Counted from the first letter of the stretch, positions 18,914-27,941 are shown. The stretch: 64,000 nucleotides of DNA from Catenulispora sp. GP43 (GCF_041260665.1 NZ_JBGCCT010000004.1:372001-436000), one strand, 5' to 3'. Program-made: numbers and translations. The notes: generated by a model not told the origin, from the sequence alone.

Positions 18914-20677
18914 CTACTGGTTCAGTGCTGAGACCGCCGCCCGCACCATAGCCGTGAGCACCGATGTGTCCATGCCCACGCCCCACACCTCCCGGCCCTC
19001 GACCCGCGCGCGGATGTAACAGACCGCCGCGGCGTCGGCACCGGCGGCCAGCGCGTGCTCGGAGTAGTCCAGGACCTCGAAACCGATCCCCGCCTTCGCC
19101 AGGGCCACTGTCAGCGCGGACAGCGGCCCGTTCCCGATGCCCGCCACCGGGATCACCTTGCCGTCGGCGCGCACGACGGTCGCCTCGACCCGGTGTCCGC
19201 CGTCCCCGAGCTCCTGGAACGCCGTCTCGGTCAGCTTCCACCGGCCGTCCTCCCCCGGCGCCACGTAGGCCGACCGGAACAGCTCCCACAGGTCCTGCGG
19301 CGTCATCTCCCGGCCGTGCTCGTCGGTGGCCCGCTGGACCACCTTGGAGAACCCGGGCTGGAAGTCGCGCGGCAGATCGACGCCGTAGTGCGTGCGCAGC
19401 AGGTAGGCGATCCCGCCCTTGCCCGACTGGCTGTTGACCCGGATCACGCCCCGGTAGCTGCGGCCGACGTCGGCCGGGTCGATCGGCAGGTAGGGCACGT
19501 CCCAGGGAGCCCTGCTCTCCGGCACCCCCAGCTCCGCGGCGCGCGCCGCGTGGTGCGCCATGCCCTTGCTGATGGCGTCCTGGTGCGTGCCGGAGAACGC
19601 GGTGTAGACGAGGTCGCCGCCGTAGGGGTGTCGCGGGTGCACCTGGATGCGGTTGCACTCCTCGACCACGTCCTTGATCGCGTCGATGTCGGAGAAGTCG
19701 ACCATCGGGTCCACGCCCTGGGCGTGCAGGTTCAGCCCCAGCGTGACCAGGTCGACGTTGCCGGTGCGCTCGCCGTTGCCGAACAGGCAGCCCTCGACGC
19801 GCTGCGCCCCGGCCAGCACCGCGAGTTCGGCGCAGGCCACGCCGGTTCCGCGGTCGTTGTGCGGGTGCACGGACAGGATGACGTGCTCGCGCCGAGCCAG
19901 GTTCCGGCTCAGGTACTCGATCTGGTCGGCGTAGACGTTCGGCGTCGCCACCTCGACGGTGGCCGGCAGGTTGTGCACCACCGGGCGGTCGGCGCAGGCG
20001 TCCCAGATCTCGGTGACGCGGTCGCAGACCTCGATGACGTAGTCCGGCTCGGTCAGGATGAACACTTCGGGGGAGAACTCGAAGCGCATCCGGCCGGCAT
20101 CGGGCCCTCTGTGCTCGGCCAGTTTGGCGACCAGTCCGGCGGCGTCCTCGATCATCGCCTTGACCTCGGCGCGGCTGCCGCGCAGCACCAGGTCCCGCCA
20201 GGCCGGGGCGGTCGCGGTGTACAGGTGGACCAGGACGTTCGGCAGGCCCTCGACGGACTCGAAGGTGCGCTCGATCAGCTCGGGCCGGGCCGGGGTGAAG
20301 ACCGAGATGGTGACGTCCTCGGGGATGGCTCCCTCTTGCTGCCGCACCGCCAGGGACCGGACGAAGTCGAAGTCGGTCTGGCTGGCCGAGGGATAGGCGA
20401 CCTCGATCTCCTTGAAGCCCATCCGCAGGAACAGGTCGAACATCTTCGTCTTGCGCGCAGTGTCCATCGGCTCGGCCAGCGCCTGGTTGCCGTCGCGCAA
20501 GTCCACCGGGACCCACAACGGGGCGGCGGTGAAGCGGTTGTCGGGCCAGGTGCGCGCGGGTTGTGACGGACCGGCGAGCGGGACGTCCACCCGCTCGAAC
20601 ACGTTCCGGTAGCGGTACGAGGGCATCGGGCTGGGCTGCTGGGGGTTCCACGGCGTCGACAGGGCTCGGGGTGTCAT
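18914..20677 (-). CDS. leuA: 2-isopropylmalate synthase
   Basis: First committed enzyme of leucine synthesis: condenses acetyl-CoA with 2-ketoisovalerate. The catalytic TIM barrel has DLRDGNQAL with the metal Asp near residue 50, [13 protein letters not shown] with the metal His pair, and [10 protein letters not shown]. The C-terminal regulatory LeuA domain ends the 587 residues, indicating leucine feedback. Length and sequence type match actinobacterial LeuA (class 2). The ATG of MTPRALS was chosen; a GTG six codons earlier overlaps GAGGAG. A weak CTCAG/CTGAG hairpin lies in the leader, but no Leu-rich leader peptide is seen. Confidence 0.96.
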   Translation of the reverse strand: MTPRALSTPWNPQQPSPMPSYRYRNVFERVDVPLAGPSQPARTWPDNRFTAAPLWVPVDLRDGNQALAEPMDTARKTKMFDLFLRMGFKEIEVAYPSASQTDFDFVRSLAVRQQEGAIPEDVTISVFTPARPELIERTFESVEGLPNVLVHLYTATAPAWRDLVLRGSRAEVKAMIEDAAGLVAKLAEHRGPDAGRMRFEFSPEVFILTEPDYVIEVCDRVTEIWDACADRPVVHNLPATVEVATPNVYADQIEYLSRNLARREHVILSVHPHNDRGTGVACAELAVLAGAQRVEGCLFGNGERTGNVDLVTLGLNLHAQGVDPMVDFSDIDAIKDVVEECNRIQVHPRHPYGGDLVYTAFSGTHQDAISKGMAHHAARAAELGVPESRAPWDVPYLPIDPADVGRSYRGVIRVNSQSGKGGIAYLLRTHYGVDLPRDFQPGFSKVVQRATDEHGREMTPQDLWELFRSAYVAPGEDGRWKLTETAFQELGDGGHRVEATVVRADGKVIPVAGIGNGPLSALTVALAKAGIGFEVLDYSEHALAAGADAAAVCYIRARVEGREVWGVGMDTSVLTAMVRAAVSALNQ

Positions 20678-20739
20678 GACTCGAAACCGTAGCACTCCTC
20701 AGACAAGCTGAGCACCTGAGTTGCAGAGCGGTACCGGAA

Positions 20740-20754
20740 CAGTGGTACAACTGG
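20740..20754 (+). promoter_or_regulatory. Putative GntR autoregulatory site over its own -10
   Basis: AGTGGTACAACT is palindromic at 10 of 12 positions around GTAC and overlaps a TACAAC -10. The GTG start of the gntR gene follows seven bases later, so the mRNA would be leaderless. TGGTACAAC recurs upstream of the EF-G2 gene. Confidence 0.5.
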
Positions 20755-20757
20755 CCC

Positions 20758-21438
20758 GTGAGCCTCCGATCGATCCAGCCCAGCCCGCTCGTCGAGCAGG
20801 CCGCCGAGCAGCTGCGCGAGCAGATCACCGGCGGGGCCTGGCCGGTCGGCACCAAGCTGCCCGGCGAGACCACCCTGGCCGCCTCCCTGGGCGTCGGCCG
20901 CTCCACGGTCCGCGAGGCGATCCGGGCCCTGGCCGGCGAGGGCCTGCTCCAGCCCAGGCAGGGCGCCGGGGTGTTCGTGCTGGCCACCGAGTCCCGCACC
21001 GACCTGGCCGACCACTTGCGCAAGGCCTCGCTGGCCGACCTCTACGAGGTCCGGATGATGATCGAGACCCGCGCCGCGCGCCTGGCCGCCGAGCGCCGCA
21101 CCCCGGCCGACGCCGCGGTGCTGGAGGCGGCGCTGGAGCGCCGGACCCGCGCCGCGCGCCGCTCGGACGAGGAGTTCATCGACGCCGACGTCGCCCTGCA
21201 CACGGCCGTCGTCGCGGCGGCCGGGAACCCGGTGCTGACCGCCTTGTTCGAGCAGTTCGTCCCGACGCTGCGCGAGGCCCTGACCGAGCTGGTCCGGCGC
21301 AGCGGCCGCGCCGACGAGAACCTCGGGCACGCCGCGCACGCCGCGCTGGTCGCCGCGGTCACCGAGGGCAACCCGGACCGTGCCGAGGCCGTGGTCTCCG
21401 AGGAGATCGCCTCGACTCCGCTGCGCCGGATCCTCTGA
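20758..21438 (+). CDS. FadR-subfamily GntR transcriptional regulator
   Basis: N-terminal winged helix-turn-helix (LREQITGGAWPVGTKLPGE, then LGVGRSTVREAIRAL) and an all-helical FCD ligand-binding domain with the metal/ligand residues D and H in DADVALHTAVVAAAGN. FadR-type regulators sense small organic acids or acyl-CoAs. Divergent from leuA and upstream of the EF-G2-like gene, both within reach of TGGTACAAC-type sites. The GTG start fits a leaderless transcript. Ligand unknown; a branched-chain acid would suit the neighbour but this is speculation. Confidence 0.88.
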   Translation: MSLRSIQPSPLVEQAAEQLREQITGGAWPVGTKLPGETTLAASLGVGRSTVREAIRALAGEGLLQPRQGAGVFVLATESRTDLADHLRKASLADLYEVRMMIETRAARLAAERRTPADAAVLEAALERRTRAARRSDEEFIDADVALHTAVVAAAGNPVLTALFEQFVPTLREALTELVRRSGRADENLGHAAHAALVAAVTEGNPDRAEAVVSEEIASTPLRRIL

Positions 21439-21537
21439 GCGTCCGGCGCGGTCCTCCCGTGAACCACTCGGGCGCCGCCCTCTTGTGGCCTCCCGCATAT
21501 AGGAGTTGGCTGCAAGGAACAGCCGGGTAACGAAGTA

Positions 21538-21552
21538 TGTACAGCTGGTACA
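21538..21552 (+). promoter_or_regulatory. Inverted repeat TGTAC-N5-GTACA upstream of EF-G2 gene
   Basis: Perfect 5-bp arms around AGCTG. It shares TGGTACAAC with the site in front of gntR and is a candidate operator for that regulator. Confidence 0.5.
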
Positions 21553-21585
21553 ACCGCTACCCCAGTGTCATGACAAGATCGGCTC

Positions 21586-21603
21586 CGGCTCGGTGACGAG
21601 CCG
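21586..21603 (+). promoter_or_regulatory. GNRA-tetraloop hairpin in the EF-G2 mRNA leader
   Basis: CGGCTCG and CGAGCCG form a 7-bp stem closed by a GTGA loop. It ends about 13 bases before the AAAAGGAG ribosome site, so it could influence initiation. Confidence 0.5.
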
Positions 21604-21631
21604 CCCTGACACAGGAAAAGGAGCACGCTCG

Positions 21632-23821
21632 ATGGCAGACAAATCTGGTGGACAGGGCGCCCACGCCGGGGCCGCCGGCAGGGTGCCGACGCCCTCCCGG
21701 CCCGAGCAGATCCGGAACGTGGTCCTGGTCGGCCACACCGGCGCCGGCAAGACCACGCTGGTGGAGTCGCTGCTGGCGGCCACGGGCGGCGTGAACCGGC
21801 CCGGCCGGGTCGAGGAGGGCACCACCGTCACCGACTTCGACGAGGTCGAGCAGCGGCAGCAGCGCTCGGTGGCGCTGGCGCTGGCACCGGTGGAGTTCGA
21901 GGGGATCAAGGTCAACCTGCTGGACGCCCCGGGCTACGCCGACTTCGTCGGCGACCTGCGCGCCGGACTGCGGGCGGCGGACGCCGCGCTGTTCGTCGTG
22001 TCGGCCGCCGACGGAGTCGACGGCTCCACGCGCCTGCTGTGGGAGGAGTGCGCGGCGGTCGGGATGCCGCGCGCCGTGGTGGTCACCAAGCTGGACTCGG
22101 CGCGGGCCGACTTCGACGAGATGGTGCTGATCTGCCAGCGGATCTTCGGCGACGGCGTACAGCCGCTGTACCTGCCGCTGCTGGACGACGAGGAGCACGT
22201 CGGCGGCGTGATCGGGCTGCTGACGCAGAAGATCTACGAGTACGCCGACGGCGAGCGCGAGGAACGGGACTCCGAGGAGGTGCACCGCGAGGCCGTGGAG
22301 AACGCCCGCAACGCGCTGATCGAGGGGATCATCGCCGAGAGCGAGGACGAGACCCTCATGGACCGCTACCTGGACGGCGAGGACCTGGACGTCGAGGTCC
22401 TCATCGCCGACCTGGAGAAGGCGGTGGCCCGCGGGTCCTTCTACCCGGTGCTCCCGTACTCGGCGATCACCTCCGGATCGGTCGCCACTCCCCCGGCGCT
22501 GGGCTCGATCGAGCTGCTGGAGCTGATGACGAAGGCGTTCCCCTCGCCGCTGGAGCACGAGGTGCCGCCCGTGACCACGCCGGAGGGCAAGCCGAAGGGG
22601 CCGCTGACCTGCGACCCGGCCGGGCCGCTGGTCGCCGAGGTGGTGAAGACCTCCACCGACCCCTACGTCGGGCGGATCAGCGTGGTGCGGGTGTTCTCCG
22701 GCACGCTGCGCCCCGACGTCCCGATCCACGTCTCCGGGCACGGCCAGGAGGCCCGCGGGCACGCCGACCACGACATCGACGAGCGCGTCGGCGCACTGTC
22801 CAGCCCGCTGGGCAAGCAGCAGCGCGGCATCGACGCCGGCATCGCCGGGGACATCGTCGCGGTGGCCAAGCTGCTGCACGCCGAGAGCGGCGACACGCTG
22901 TCCGGCAAGGACGACCCGATGCTGATCGAGCAGTGGCTGATGCCGGACCCGCTGCTGCCGATCGCGATCCGCGCGCACGCCAAGAGCGACGAGGACAAAC
23001 TGGCGCAGTCGCTGTCCCGGCTGGTCGCCGAGGACGCCACGCTGCGCCTGGAGATGAACCCCGAGACCCGCCAGTTGGTGCTGTGGTGCATGGGCGAGGC
23101 CCATATGGACCTGGTCCTGGACCGGCTGAAGAACAAGTTCGGAGTGGCCGTGGACACGGTCGCGCACCGCATCTCGCTGCGCGAGACGTTCGGCGGCGCG
23201 GCGAAGGGCCACGGCCGGCACGTCAAGCAGTCCGGCGGCCACGGCCAGTACGCCATCTGCGACATCGAGGTCGAGCCGCTCCCGTCCGGCAGCGGGTTCG
23301 AGTTCGTGGACAAGGTGGTCGGCGGCGCGGTCCCGCGCAACTTCATCCCGTCGGTGGAGAAGGGCGTGCGGGCCCAGATGGAGCGCGGCGTCGCGGCCGG
23401 CTACCCGGTGATCGACCTGCGCGTGACGCTGTACGACGGCAAGGCGCACTCGGTGGACTCCAGCGACATGGCCTTCCAGACCGCGGGCGCGCTGGCACTG
23501 AAGGACGCGGCGGCCAAGACCAGCGTCCTGCTGCTGGAGCCGGTGGACAGCCTGGAGATCCTGGTCGCCGACGAGTACGTGGGCGCGATCATGGGCGATC
23601 TGTCGTCGCGGCGCGGCCGCGTGTCCGGCTCCGAGCCCGGCGAGAACGGCCGCACGATCATCCGCGCGGACGCCCCGGAGGTCGAGATCGGGCGCTACGC
23701 GATCGAGCTGCGCTCGCTGTCGCACGGGACCGGGACGTTCACCCGCAGCTATCTGGGCCACGAGCCGATGCCGCCGCAGCTGGCGTCGAAGATGAAGACG
23801 GAGGCCGAGCAGGAGGAGTGA
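21632..23821 (+). CDS. Elongation factor G-like GTPase EF-G2
   Basis: EF-G-shaped five-domain protein of 729 residues. G1 is GHTGAGKT (34-41) and G4 TKLD (152-155). Switch I reads RSVALAL instead of RGITI, and G3 is DAPGY, with Tyr102 where EF-G and EF-Tu carry the catalytic His. Mycobacterial EF-G2 with such changes binds GTP but lacks ribosome-stimulated GTPase activity, so this is unlikely to be the main translocase. Domain IV has GGHGQYA and GGAVPRNFIPSVEKG. AAAAGGAG stands eight bases before the ATG; longer frames upstream contain the operator and leader hairpin. A similar gene lies near the pgsA block in streptomycetes. Confidence 0.93.
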   Translation: MADKSGGQGAHAGAAGRVPTPSRPEQIRNVVLVGHTGAGKTTLVESLLAATGGVNRPGRVEEGTTVTDFDEVEQRQQRSVALALAPVEFEGIKVNLLDAPGYADFVGDLRAGLRAADAALFVVSAADGVDGSTRLLWEECAAVGMPRAVVVTKLDSARADFDEMVLICQRIFGDGVQPLYLPLLDDEEHVGGVIGLLTQKIYEYADGEREERDSEEVHREAVENARNALIEGIIAESEDETLMDRYLDGEDLDVEVLIADLEKAVARGSFYPVLPYSAITSGSVATPPALGSIELLELMTKAFPSPLEHEVPPVTTPEGKPKGPLTCDPAGPLVAEVVKTSTDPYVGRISVVRVFSGTLRPDVPIHVSGHGQEARGHADHDIDERVGALSSPLGKQQRGIDAGIAGDIVAVAKLLHAESGDTLSGKDDPMLIEQWLMPDPLLPIAIRAHAKSDEDKLAQSLSRLVAEDATLRLEMNPETRQLVLWCMGEAHMDLVLDRLKNKFGVAVDTVAHRISLRETFGGAAKGHGRHVKQSGGHGQYAICDIEVEPLPSGSGFEFVDKVVGGAVPRNFIPSVEKGVRAQMERGVAAGYPVIDLRVTLYDGKAHSVDSSDMAFQTAGALALKDAAAKTSVLLLEPVDSLEILVADEYVGAIMGDLSSRRGRVSGSEPGENGRTIIRADAPEVEIGRYAIELRSLSHGTGTFTRSYLGHEPMPPQLASKMKTEAEQEE

Positions 23822-23845
23822 GGCCTCTGCGTCGCTCGCCTGATC

Positions 23846-23880
23846 GCGGGTGGTGATCCGGGTTCCGGGTCACCACCCGC
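23846..23880 (+). terminator. Terminator after the EF-G2 gene
   Basis: GCGGGTGGTGA pairs perfectly with TCACCACCCGC over 11 bp around a 13-base loop, followed by TCTGTTGTCT. Confidence 0.75.
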
Positions 23881-23986
23881 TCTGTTGTCTGTCGCCTCTC
23901 GCATTCTTCACTTGAGCATTGTGTACATCAATGTTCATTGTCAGTAGGCTGCTTCGCCGGGACCACTGACGGGTGAGGGGTGGAAC

Positions 23987-24841
23987 GTGGTGCGCAAGTC
24001 CTCGGCCAAGCAGCCGACCATGCAACTGAACGTGCTGGGACCGTCGAACACGGCACCGCCGGCGGCTGCGCAGCAGGCACCTCAGCAGCCACCGCAGGCT
24101 CCGCAACCGCCGCAACCGCCGTCACAGCACCAGCAACCGGACCCGCGGCAGCAGGGGCGGTCCGGCAAGACGATCCCGATCATCGCGCTGGTGGCGGTGG
24201 TGCTGGCGGCCGGCGGCGGCCTCACCTGGGCCCTGTGGCCGAAGAGCAAGGCGGCGCCGCACATAGCCAGCCCGATGCATGTGGTCCCGGGCACCGTGCA
24301 GGCCGCGGTCCTGACCCCGGACGAGGTCAGCAAGGCGGTCGGGACGACGGTGGTGGCCGGTCCCGTGGTGAACCAGCCGCCGGCGGCGCTGACCGCCGAC
24401 CCGGCGTCGTGCGCGGTGGCGGTGGGACCGGCGACGGTGTCCGGCTACACGCAGGGCTGGACCGTGTTCCTGTCCACGACGTATGAGGACTCGACCGGGT
24501 CCGGCGACTACACCGTGACCCAGACCGTCGGCGTCTACGGTGCCGCCGACCAGGCCTCGGGCGTGTTCGGCAAGCTCGGCGACGGCGTGAAGGCCTGCCC
24601 GTCCGCGGCCCGGAAGAGCTCCGGCCAGGGCTCGGTGAAGTGGGACTACACCGTCGGAACCGCCGGCGCCGACACGCTGACCTGGACCGCGGCCCAGGAC
24701 TCCGGCGGCGGCTGGGCCTGCTACCGGCAGGCCCGGCTCAAGGGCAAGGACGTGGTGCAGGTCGCGGTGTGCGAGGGCGGGGACGGGAAGGCGGCGGTGC
24801 AGCAGATCGCCGACCAGTTCACGGCCCGGGTGAGCGGGTAG
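23987..24841 (+). CDS. Membrane-anchored PknH-like sensor domain protein
   Basis: Residues 1-58 are Gln/Pro-rich and cytoplasmic, 60-82 form one transmembrane helix (IIALVAVVLAAGGGLTWAL), and the rest is extracytoplasmic. The outer domain contains four Cys (in ASCAVAV, ACPSAA, WACYRQ and VAVCEG), the pattern of the PknH C-terminal sensor domain with two disulfides; no kinase domain is attached. It begins with GTG GTG after GAGGGGTGGA. The toxin gene starts two bases after its stop, so the two are co-transcribed. It could anchor, sense for or help export the toxin; this is inference. Confidence 0.8.
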   Translation: MVRKSSAKQPTMQLNVLGPSNTAPPAAAQQAPQQPPQAPQPPQPPSQHQQPDPRQQGRSGKTIPIIALVAVVLAAGGGLTWALWPKSKAAPHIASPMHVVPGTVQAAVLTPDEVSKAVGTTVVAGPVVNQPPAALTADPASCAVAVGPATVSGYTQGWTVFLSTTYEDSTGSGDYTVTQTVGVYGAADQASGVFGKLGDGVKACPSAARKSSGQGSVKWDYTVGTAGADTLTWTAAQDSGGGWACYRQARLKGKDVVQVAVCEGGDGKAAVQQIADQFTARVSG

Positions 24842-24843
24842 CC

Positions 24844-27408
24844 GTGGGTGCCCCCGTGAGACGCGGCCGCATGCTGCGCCGGCGCTCCGCCGCGGTGCTG
24901 GTGGCGGCGACGGCACTGGGAGCCCTGGCCTTCGCCGGGGTCCCGGCGCAGGCCGCGACCGCCACGACGGCCAGGGCGGCCACCACGGCCGCGACCAACG
25001 CGACCCCCGCCGGCTCGCACGCGCTCCCGGCGCACGCCGCCGGGCCGGGCTTCGTCATGGCCGACCCGGCCCCGCCGCCGGCGATGCCGTCCCCGCTGGA
25101 CTCCTCAGGCCCGGCGCAGGTCCAGGCGCTGGAGCAGAAGTACGAGACGGACGCGCAGAACGACGAGCAGAAGGCCAACCAGCTCGCCGACGAGAAGACC
25201 TCGCTGGAGCAGCGGGCGTCCGACGTGCAGAACCGCGAGAGCACGCTGGCGACGCAGGCCTCGAACCTGGAGAACCAGTCCAACGCGCTCACCAGCCAGG
25301 TCCAGACCCTCAACAGCGAGATCGACGCGCACAACGCCGAACCGCACACCTTCCAGCTCCCGGACCAGGAAGCGGCGTACGCGGCGTACAACGAGGAGAA
25401 GGCGAGCCTCGACGCGCAGAAGACGAACCTGCAGAACCAGATCAACGCGCTCACCGCGCAGAGCGACAAGCTGCAGAGCGACCAGGCCAAGGCGGACGCG
25501 GACCAGACGCAGCTCGAGACGGACGTCCAGACCCACAACGACGCCGTCTCGGCGCTCGAGAACGACGTCTCGCAGCTGGAGAACGAGCGCCAGGAGATCC
25601 TCTCCCAGATCGACGACCTGCTGCAGAACTACGCCGACGCCCAGCCGGACGGCGAGGCCGACGCCCCCGCCGCCGAGGGCGGCGACGAGTCCGAGCCGCC
25701 GGCCGCGGCCGCCCCGCCGGCCCAGGCCCAGGCCCTGCCCAGCAGCGGCGGCGACGAAGCCGCCCCTGGGGACACCGAGTACACGCCGACCGGCAGCGGG
25801 ACGGACACCGGCCCGTCCGGCTCGGGGTCGGCCCCGGCGCCGGCCGCGGCGGCCCCGACCCAGGCCCCGGTGACGGTGACGCTGTCGCCGTCCACGGTGA
25901 AGGGACTGCCGGCGAGCCAGGCCGAGAACATCGAGCCCAGCGAGACCTTCGACGGCCTGATCCCGGAGGCGAACGGCGACTACGCGGCCGAGGAGGCCGA
26001 ACCTCCGGCCGGGCAGTCCGCACCGCCGTCGCGGAAGGCGTTCGCCGACGCCGTCAACAACGGCGGCAAGGCCACCACGTCCATCGGCGGCCGGCCGGCC
26101 ACCATCGACCGCGTGGTCCCGGTGACCTCGGAGCCCGCCGCGGACGAGGGCGGGGACACGCCGCGGCCGGCTCCGGCGGCGGCGAAGCCGGCGGCGCCGA
26201 GCTGGGTGCCGCCGGTGAACCGGGCGAATCCCGGGAACGGGCCGCCGGTCAGCATCGACGCGTTGCAGTCGATGCTCGACTCCGACGGCCTGGGCTCCGA
26301 AGCCGGCCAGTTCGACCTCGAATACTCGCCGACCGTCCTGGACGAGAACGGCGAGCCCACCTACGCCTCGACGCCGACGGATGCCGAGGGCGATCCCGAG
26401 CTCGGCGCGACCGGCAAACCGATCATCCGGCTGTCGAACCTCGGCCTGCAGAACCCCGGCGAAGCCGAGAGCGCCTTCGACGAGGCGGCGCTGACCGAGC
26501 GCCTCAACCAGGACAGCTCGCCGTGCCCGCACAGCTTCTCGGGCTCGACCAGGGTCCTGATGGCGGACGGGTCCTCCGAGCCGATCGCCGAGGTCCGGGC
26601 CGGGGACGTCGTCGAGAACGCGCGGCCCGGCGGCGGGACCGAGACCCACCGCGTGGACCAGGTCCACGTCACCACGACCGACGCCGGCTTCGTCGACGTG
26701 TCCGTGCGCGGGACCGCGCCGGGCAGCGGAGGCACCGTCACCGGGACCGCGAACCATCCGTACTACGACGTCAGCGCCGGCGGCTTCGCCGACGCCGGCA
26801 CCCTGAGCGTCGGCGACCGGCTGCAGAGCGGCGCCGGCGCACAGGCGACGGTCAGCGGGGTCCGGCCGCACGTCGGACCGCTGGTCACCTACGACCTGAC
26901 GATCGACGGGCTGCACACGTACTACGTGCTCGCCGGCGACACCCCCGTTCTGGTCCACAACTGCGGCGACGCGGCTCTGGCCCCCGACGAGACCGACGCG
27001 TCCCTGGCCCGGGACCGGGCCGGTCAGCTGCAGGACGAACGGCAGGCCGCGGACCCGGGCGCGTCCAACGGGACCACCGCGGTCTTCGGTATCTTCAACA
27101 CGCAGACCCGGCAGTGGTCGACACGGATCGGCTTCAACGGCACCTACGAGGCACCGGAGGACTGGCTGCAGCCCGGCGAGACGTTCGCGCCGGGGAAGGC
27201 CGGGGCGCACGCGGAAGAGAACATCGTCAACAGCCTGGGCCCGAACGAAGTCATCGGCTTCGGCGGAACCACGAGGAACATCTGCTGGGATGTGTGCTAC
27301 CGCCTGCTCAACACCGACGGCACGACCTTCGGCGGCGCGGGCTGGCGCAGAGGGCTGTCCGACAAGTCCCCGTACACGCTGTTCTGGAATAGGGACTTCT
27401 TCGATTGA
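24844..27408 (+). CDS. Secreted polymorphic toxin: coiled coil, HINT autoprotease, deaminase-like C-terminal domain
   Basis: 854 residues. Signal peptide with basic n-region and hydrophobic core ending GVPAQA (about 1-37). A heptad-rich coiled coil runs from about 92 to 264, including PHTFQLPDQEAAYAAYNEEK, a sequence typical of actinobacterial polymorphic toxins. Then a Pro/Ala-rich linker to about 470 and a short folded part. A pretoxin HINT domain spans 564-706 (SFSGSTRVLMADGS to TPVLVHN, cleavage before Cys707). The last 148 residues carry HAE (H789, E791) and C814-WDV-C818, a zinc-deaminase-like layout, but with CxxxC instead of CxxC. The likely target is nucleic acid or a nucleotide in rival cells. 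GTG start two bases after the preceding stop; an in-frame ATG nine codons on is also possible. The next ORF overlaps the stop (TTGA) and is the likely immunity gene. Confidence 0.88.
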   Translation: MGAPVRRGRMLRRRSAAVLVAATALGALAFAGVPAQAATATTARAATTAATNATPAGSHALPAHAAGPGFVMADPAPPPAMPSPLDSSGPAQVQALEQKYETDAQNDEQKANQLADEKTSLEQRASDVQNRESTLATQASNLENQSNALTSQVQTLNSEIDAHNAEPHTFQLPDQEAAYAAYNEEKASLDAQKTNLQNQINALTAQSDKLQSDQAKADADQTQLETDVQTHNDAVSALENDVSQLENERQEILSQIDDLLQNYADAQPDGEADAPAAEGGDESEPPAAAAPPAQAQALPSSGGDEAAPGDTEYTPTGSGTDTGPSGSGSAPAPAAAAPTQAPVTVTLSPSTVKGLPASQAENIEPSETFDGLIPEANGDYAAEEAEPPAGQSAPPSRKAFADAVNNGGKATTSIGGRPATIDRVVPVTSEPAADEGGDTPRPAPAAAKPAAPSWVPPVNRANPGNGPPVSIDALQSMLDSDGLGSEAGQFDLEYSPTVLDENGEPTYASTPTDAEGDPELGATGKPIIRLSNLGLQNPGEAESAFDEAALTERLNQDSSPCPHSFSGSTRVLMADGSSEPIAEVRAGDVVENARPGGGTETHRVDQVHVTTTDAGFVDVSVRGTAPGSGGTVTGTANHPYYDVSAGGFADAGTLSVGDRLQSGAGAQATVSGVRPHVGPLVTYDLTIDGLHTYYVLAGDTPVLVHNCGDAALAPDETDASLARDRAGQLQDERQAADPGASNGTTAVFGIFNTQTRQWSTRIGFNGTYEAPEDWLQPGETFAPGKAGAHAEENIVNSLGPNEVIGFGGTTRNICWDVCYRLLNTDGTTFGGAGWRRGLSDKSPYTLFWNRDFFD

Positions 27409-27878
27409 TCGACAGGCGCAGAGTCGACATTGGTCGCGGCTATCGAGTGGGCAGCGTACTGAGGATCTCCGCGGCCGCCGTCGAGGTGCGGGTGGCACGT
27501 GTCGACGCACGGACCGTCTACATCGAGTGGCCGTGGCTTTCTCCGGACCCGGGCTCCCGCAGCCCGTGGGACGGGCTGATGGGGTTTCCGCGGGATCCGG
27601 ACCACTCCGACTGGCGGAACACTCCCTGGCGCATCGCACCGGACACCTCGGAGCTGTCGGCGGGAGACGTCTGCATCATCGGCGTCCCCGCGACCGAGGT
27701 ACGCGTCGCGGCGATCACGCACTACGACCCGCCGGCGGACCTCGGTTGGCTCCCCCGGCCGCGGTGGATGCTCGACCTGGTGCCGCTGGAGTACGGAACC
27801 GACCCGGAGGCGGGCTACGGGTTCGCGCTCGACACCGATGAGCCGGTGAAGATGGAGATCGTCTCCCATACTTCCTGA
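27405..27878 (+). CDS. Candidate cognate immunity protein
   Basis: 157 residues with no recognised domain. It starts with TTG overlapping the toxin stop as TTGA, so it is translated by re-initiation in fixed ratio to the toxin. No signal peptide or transmembrane helix, as expected for a cytoplasmic inhibitor of a nucleic-acid-acting toxin. The sequence is rich in beta-strand patterns and Trp/Pro (IEWPWLSPDPGSRSPW, LGWLPRPRWMLDLVPLEYG). A strong terminator follows directly. Function is inferred only from position and size. Confidence 0.72.
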   Translation: MIDRRRVDIGRGYRVGSVLRISAAAVEVRVARVDARTVYIEWPWLSPDPGSRSPWDGLMGFPRDPDHSDWRNTPWRIAPDTSELSAGDVCIIGVPATEVRVAAITHYDPPADLGWLPRPRWMLDLVPLEYGTDPEAGYGFALDTDEPVKMEIVSHTS

Positions 27879-27888
27879 TCATCACAGC

Positions 27889-27927
27889 ACGGGCCCCGCT
27901 GGAAGAGGTGCTTCCAGCGGGGCCCGT
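27889..27927. terminator. 17-bp-stem bidirectional terminator
   Basis: A perfect stem from ACGGGCCCCGCTGGAAG to its complement around AGGTG closes the toxin-immunity operon and faces the convergent thiol oxidoreductase gene. Confidence 0.9.
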
Positions 27928-27941
27928 ACTTCACTTCCTAG

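Noticed and set aside
20678-20757. Leucine attenuator before leuA
   Set aside because: Only a weak 5-bp hairpin and no Leu-rich leader peptide.
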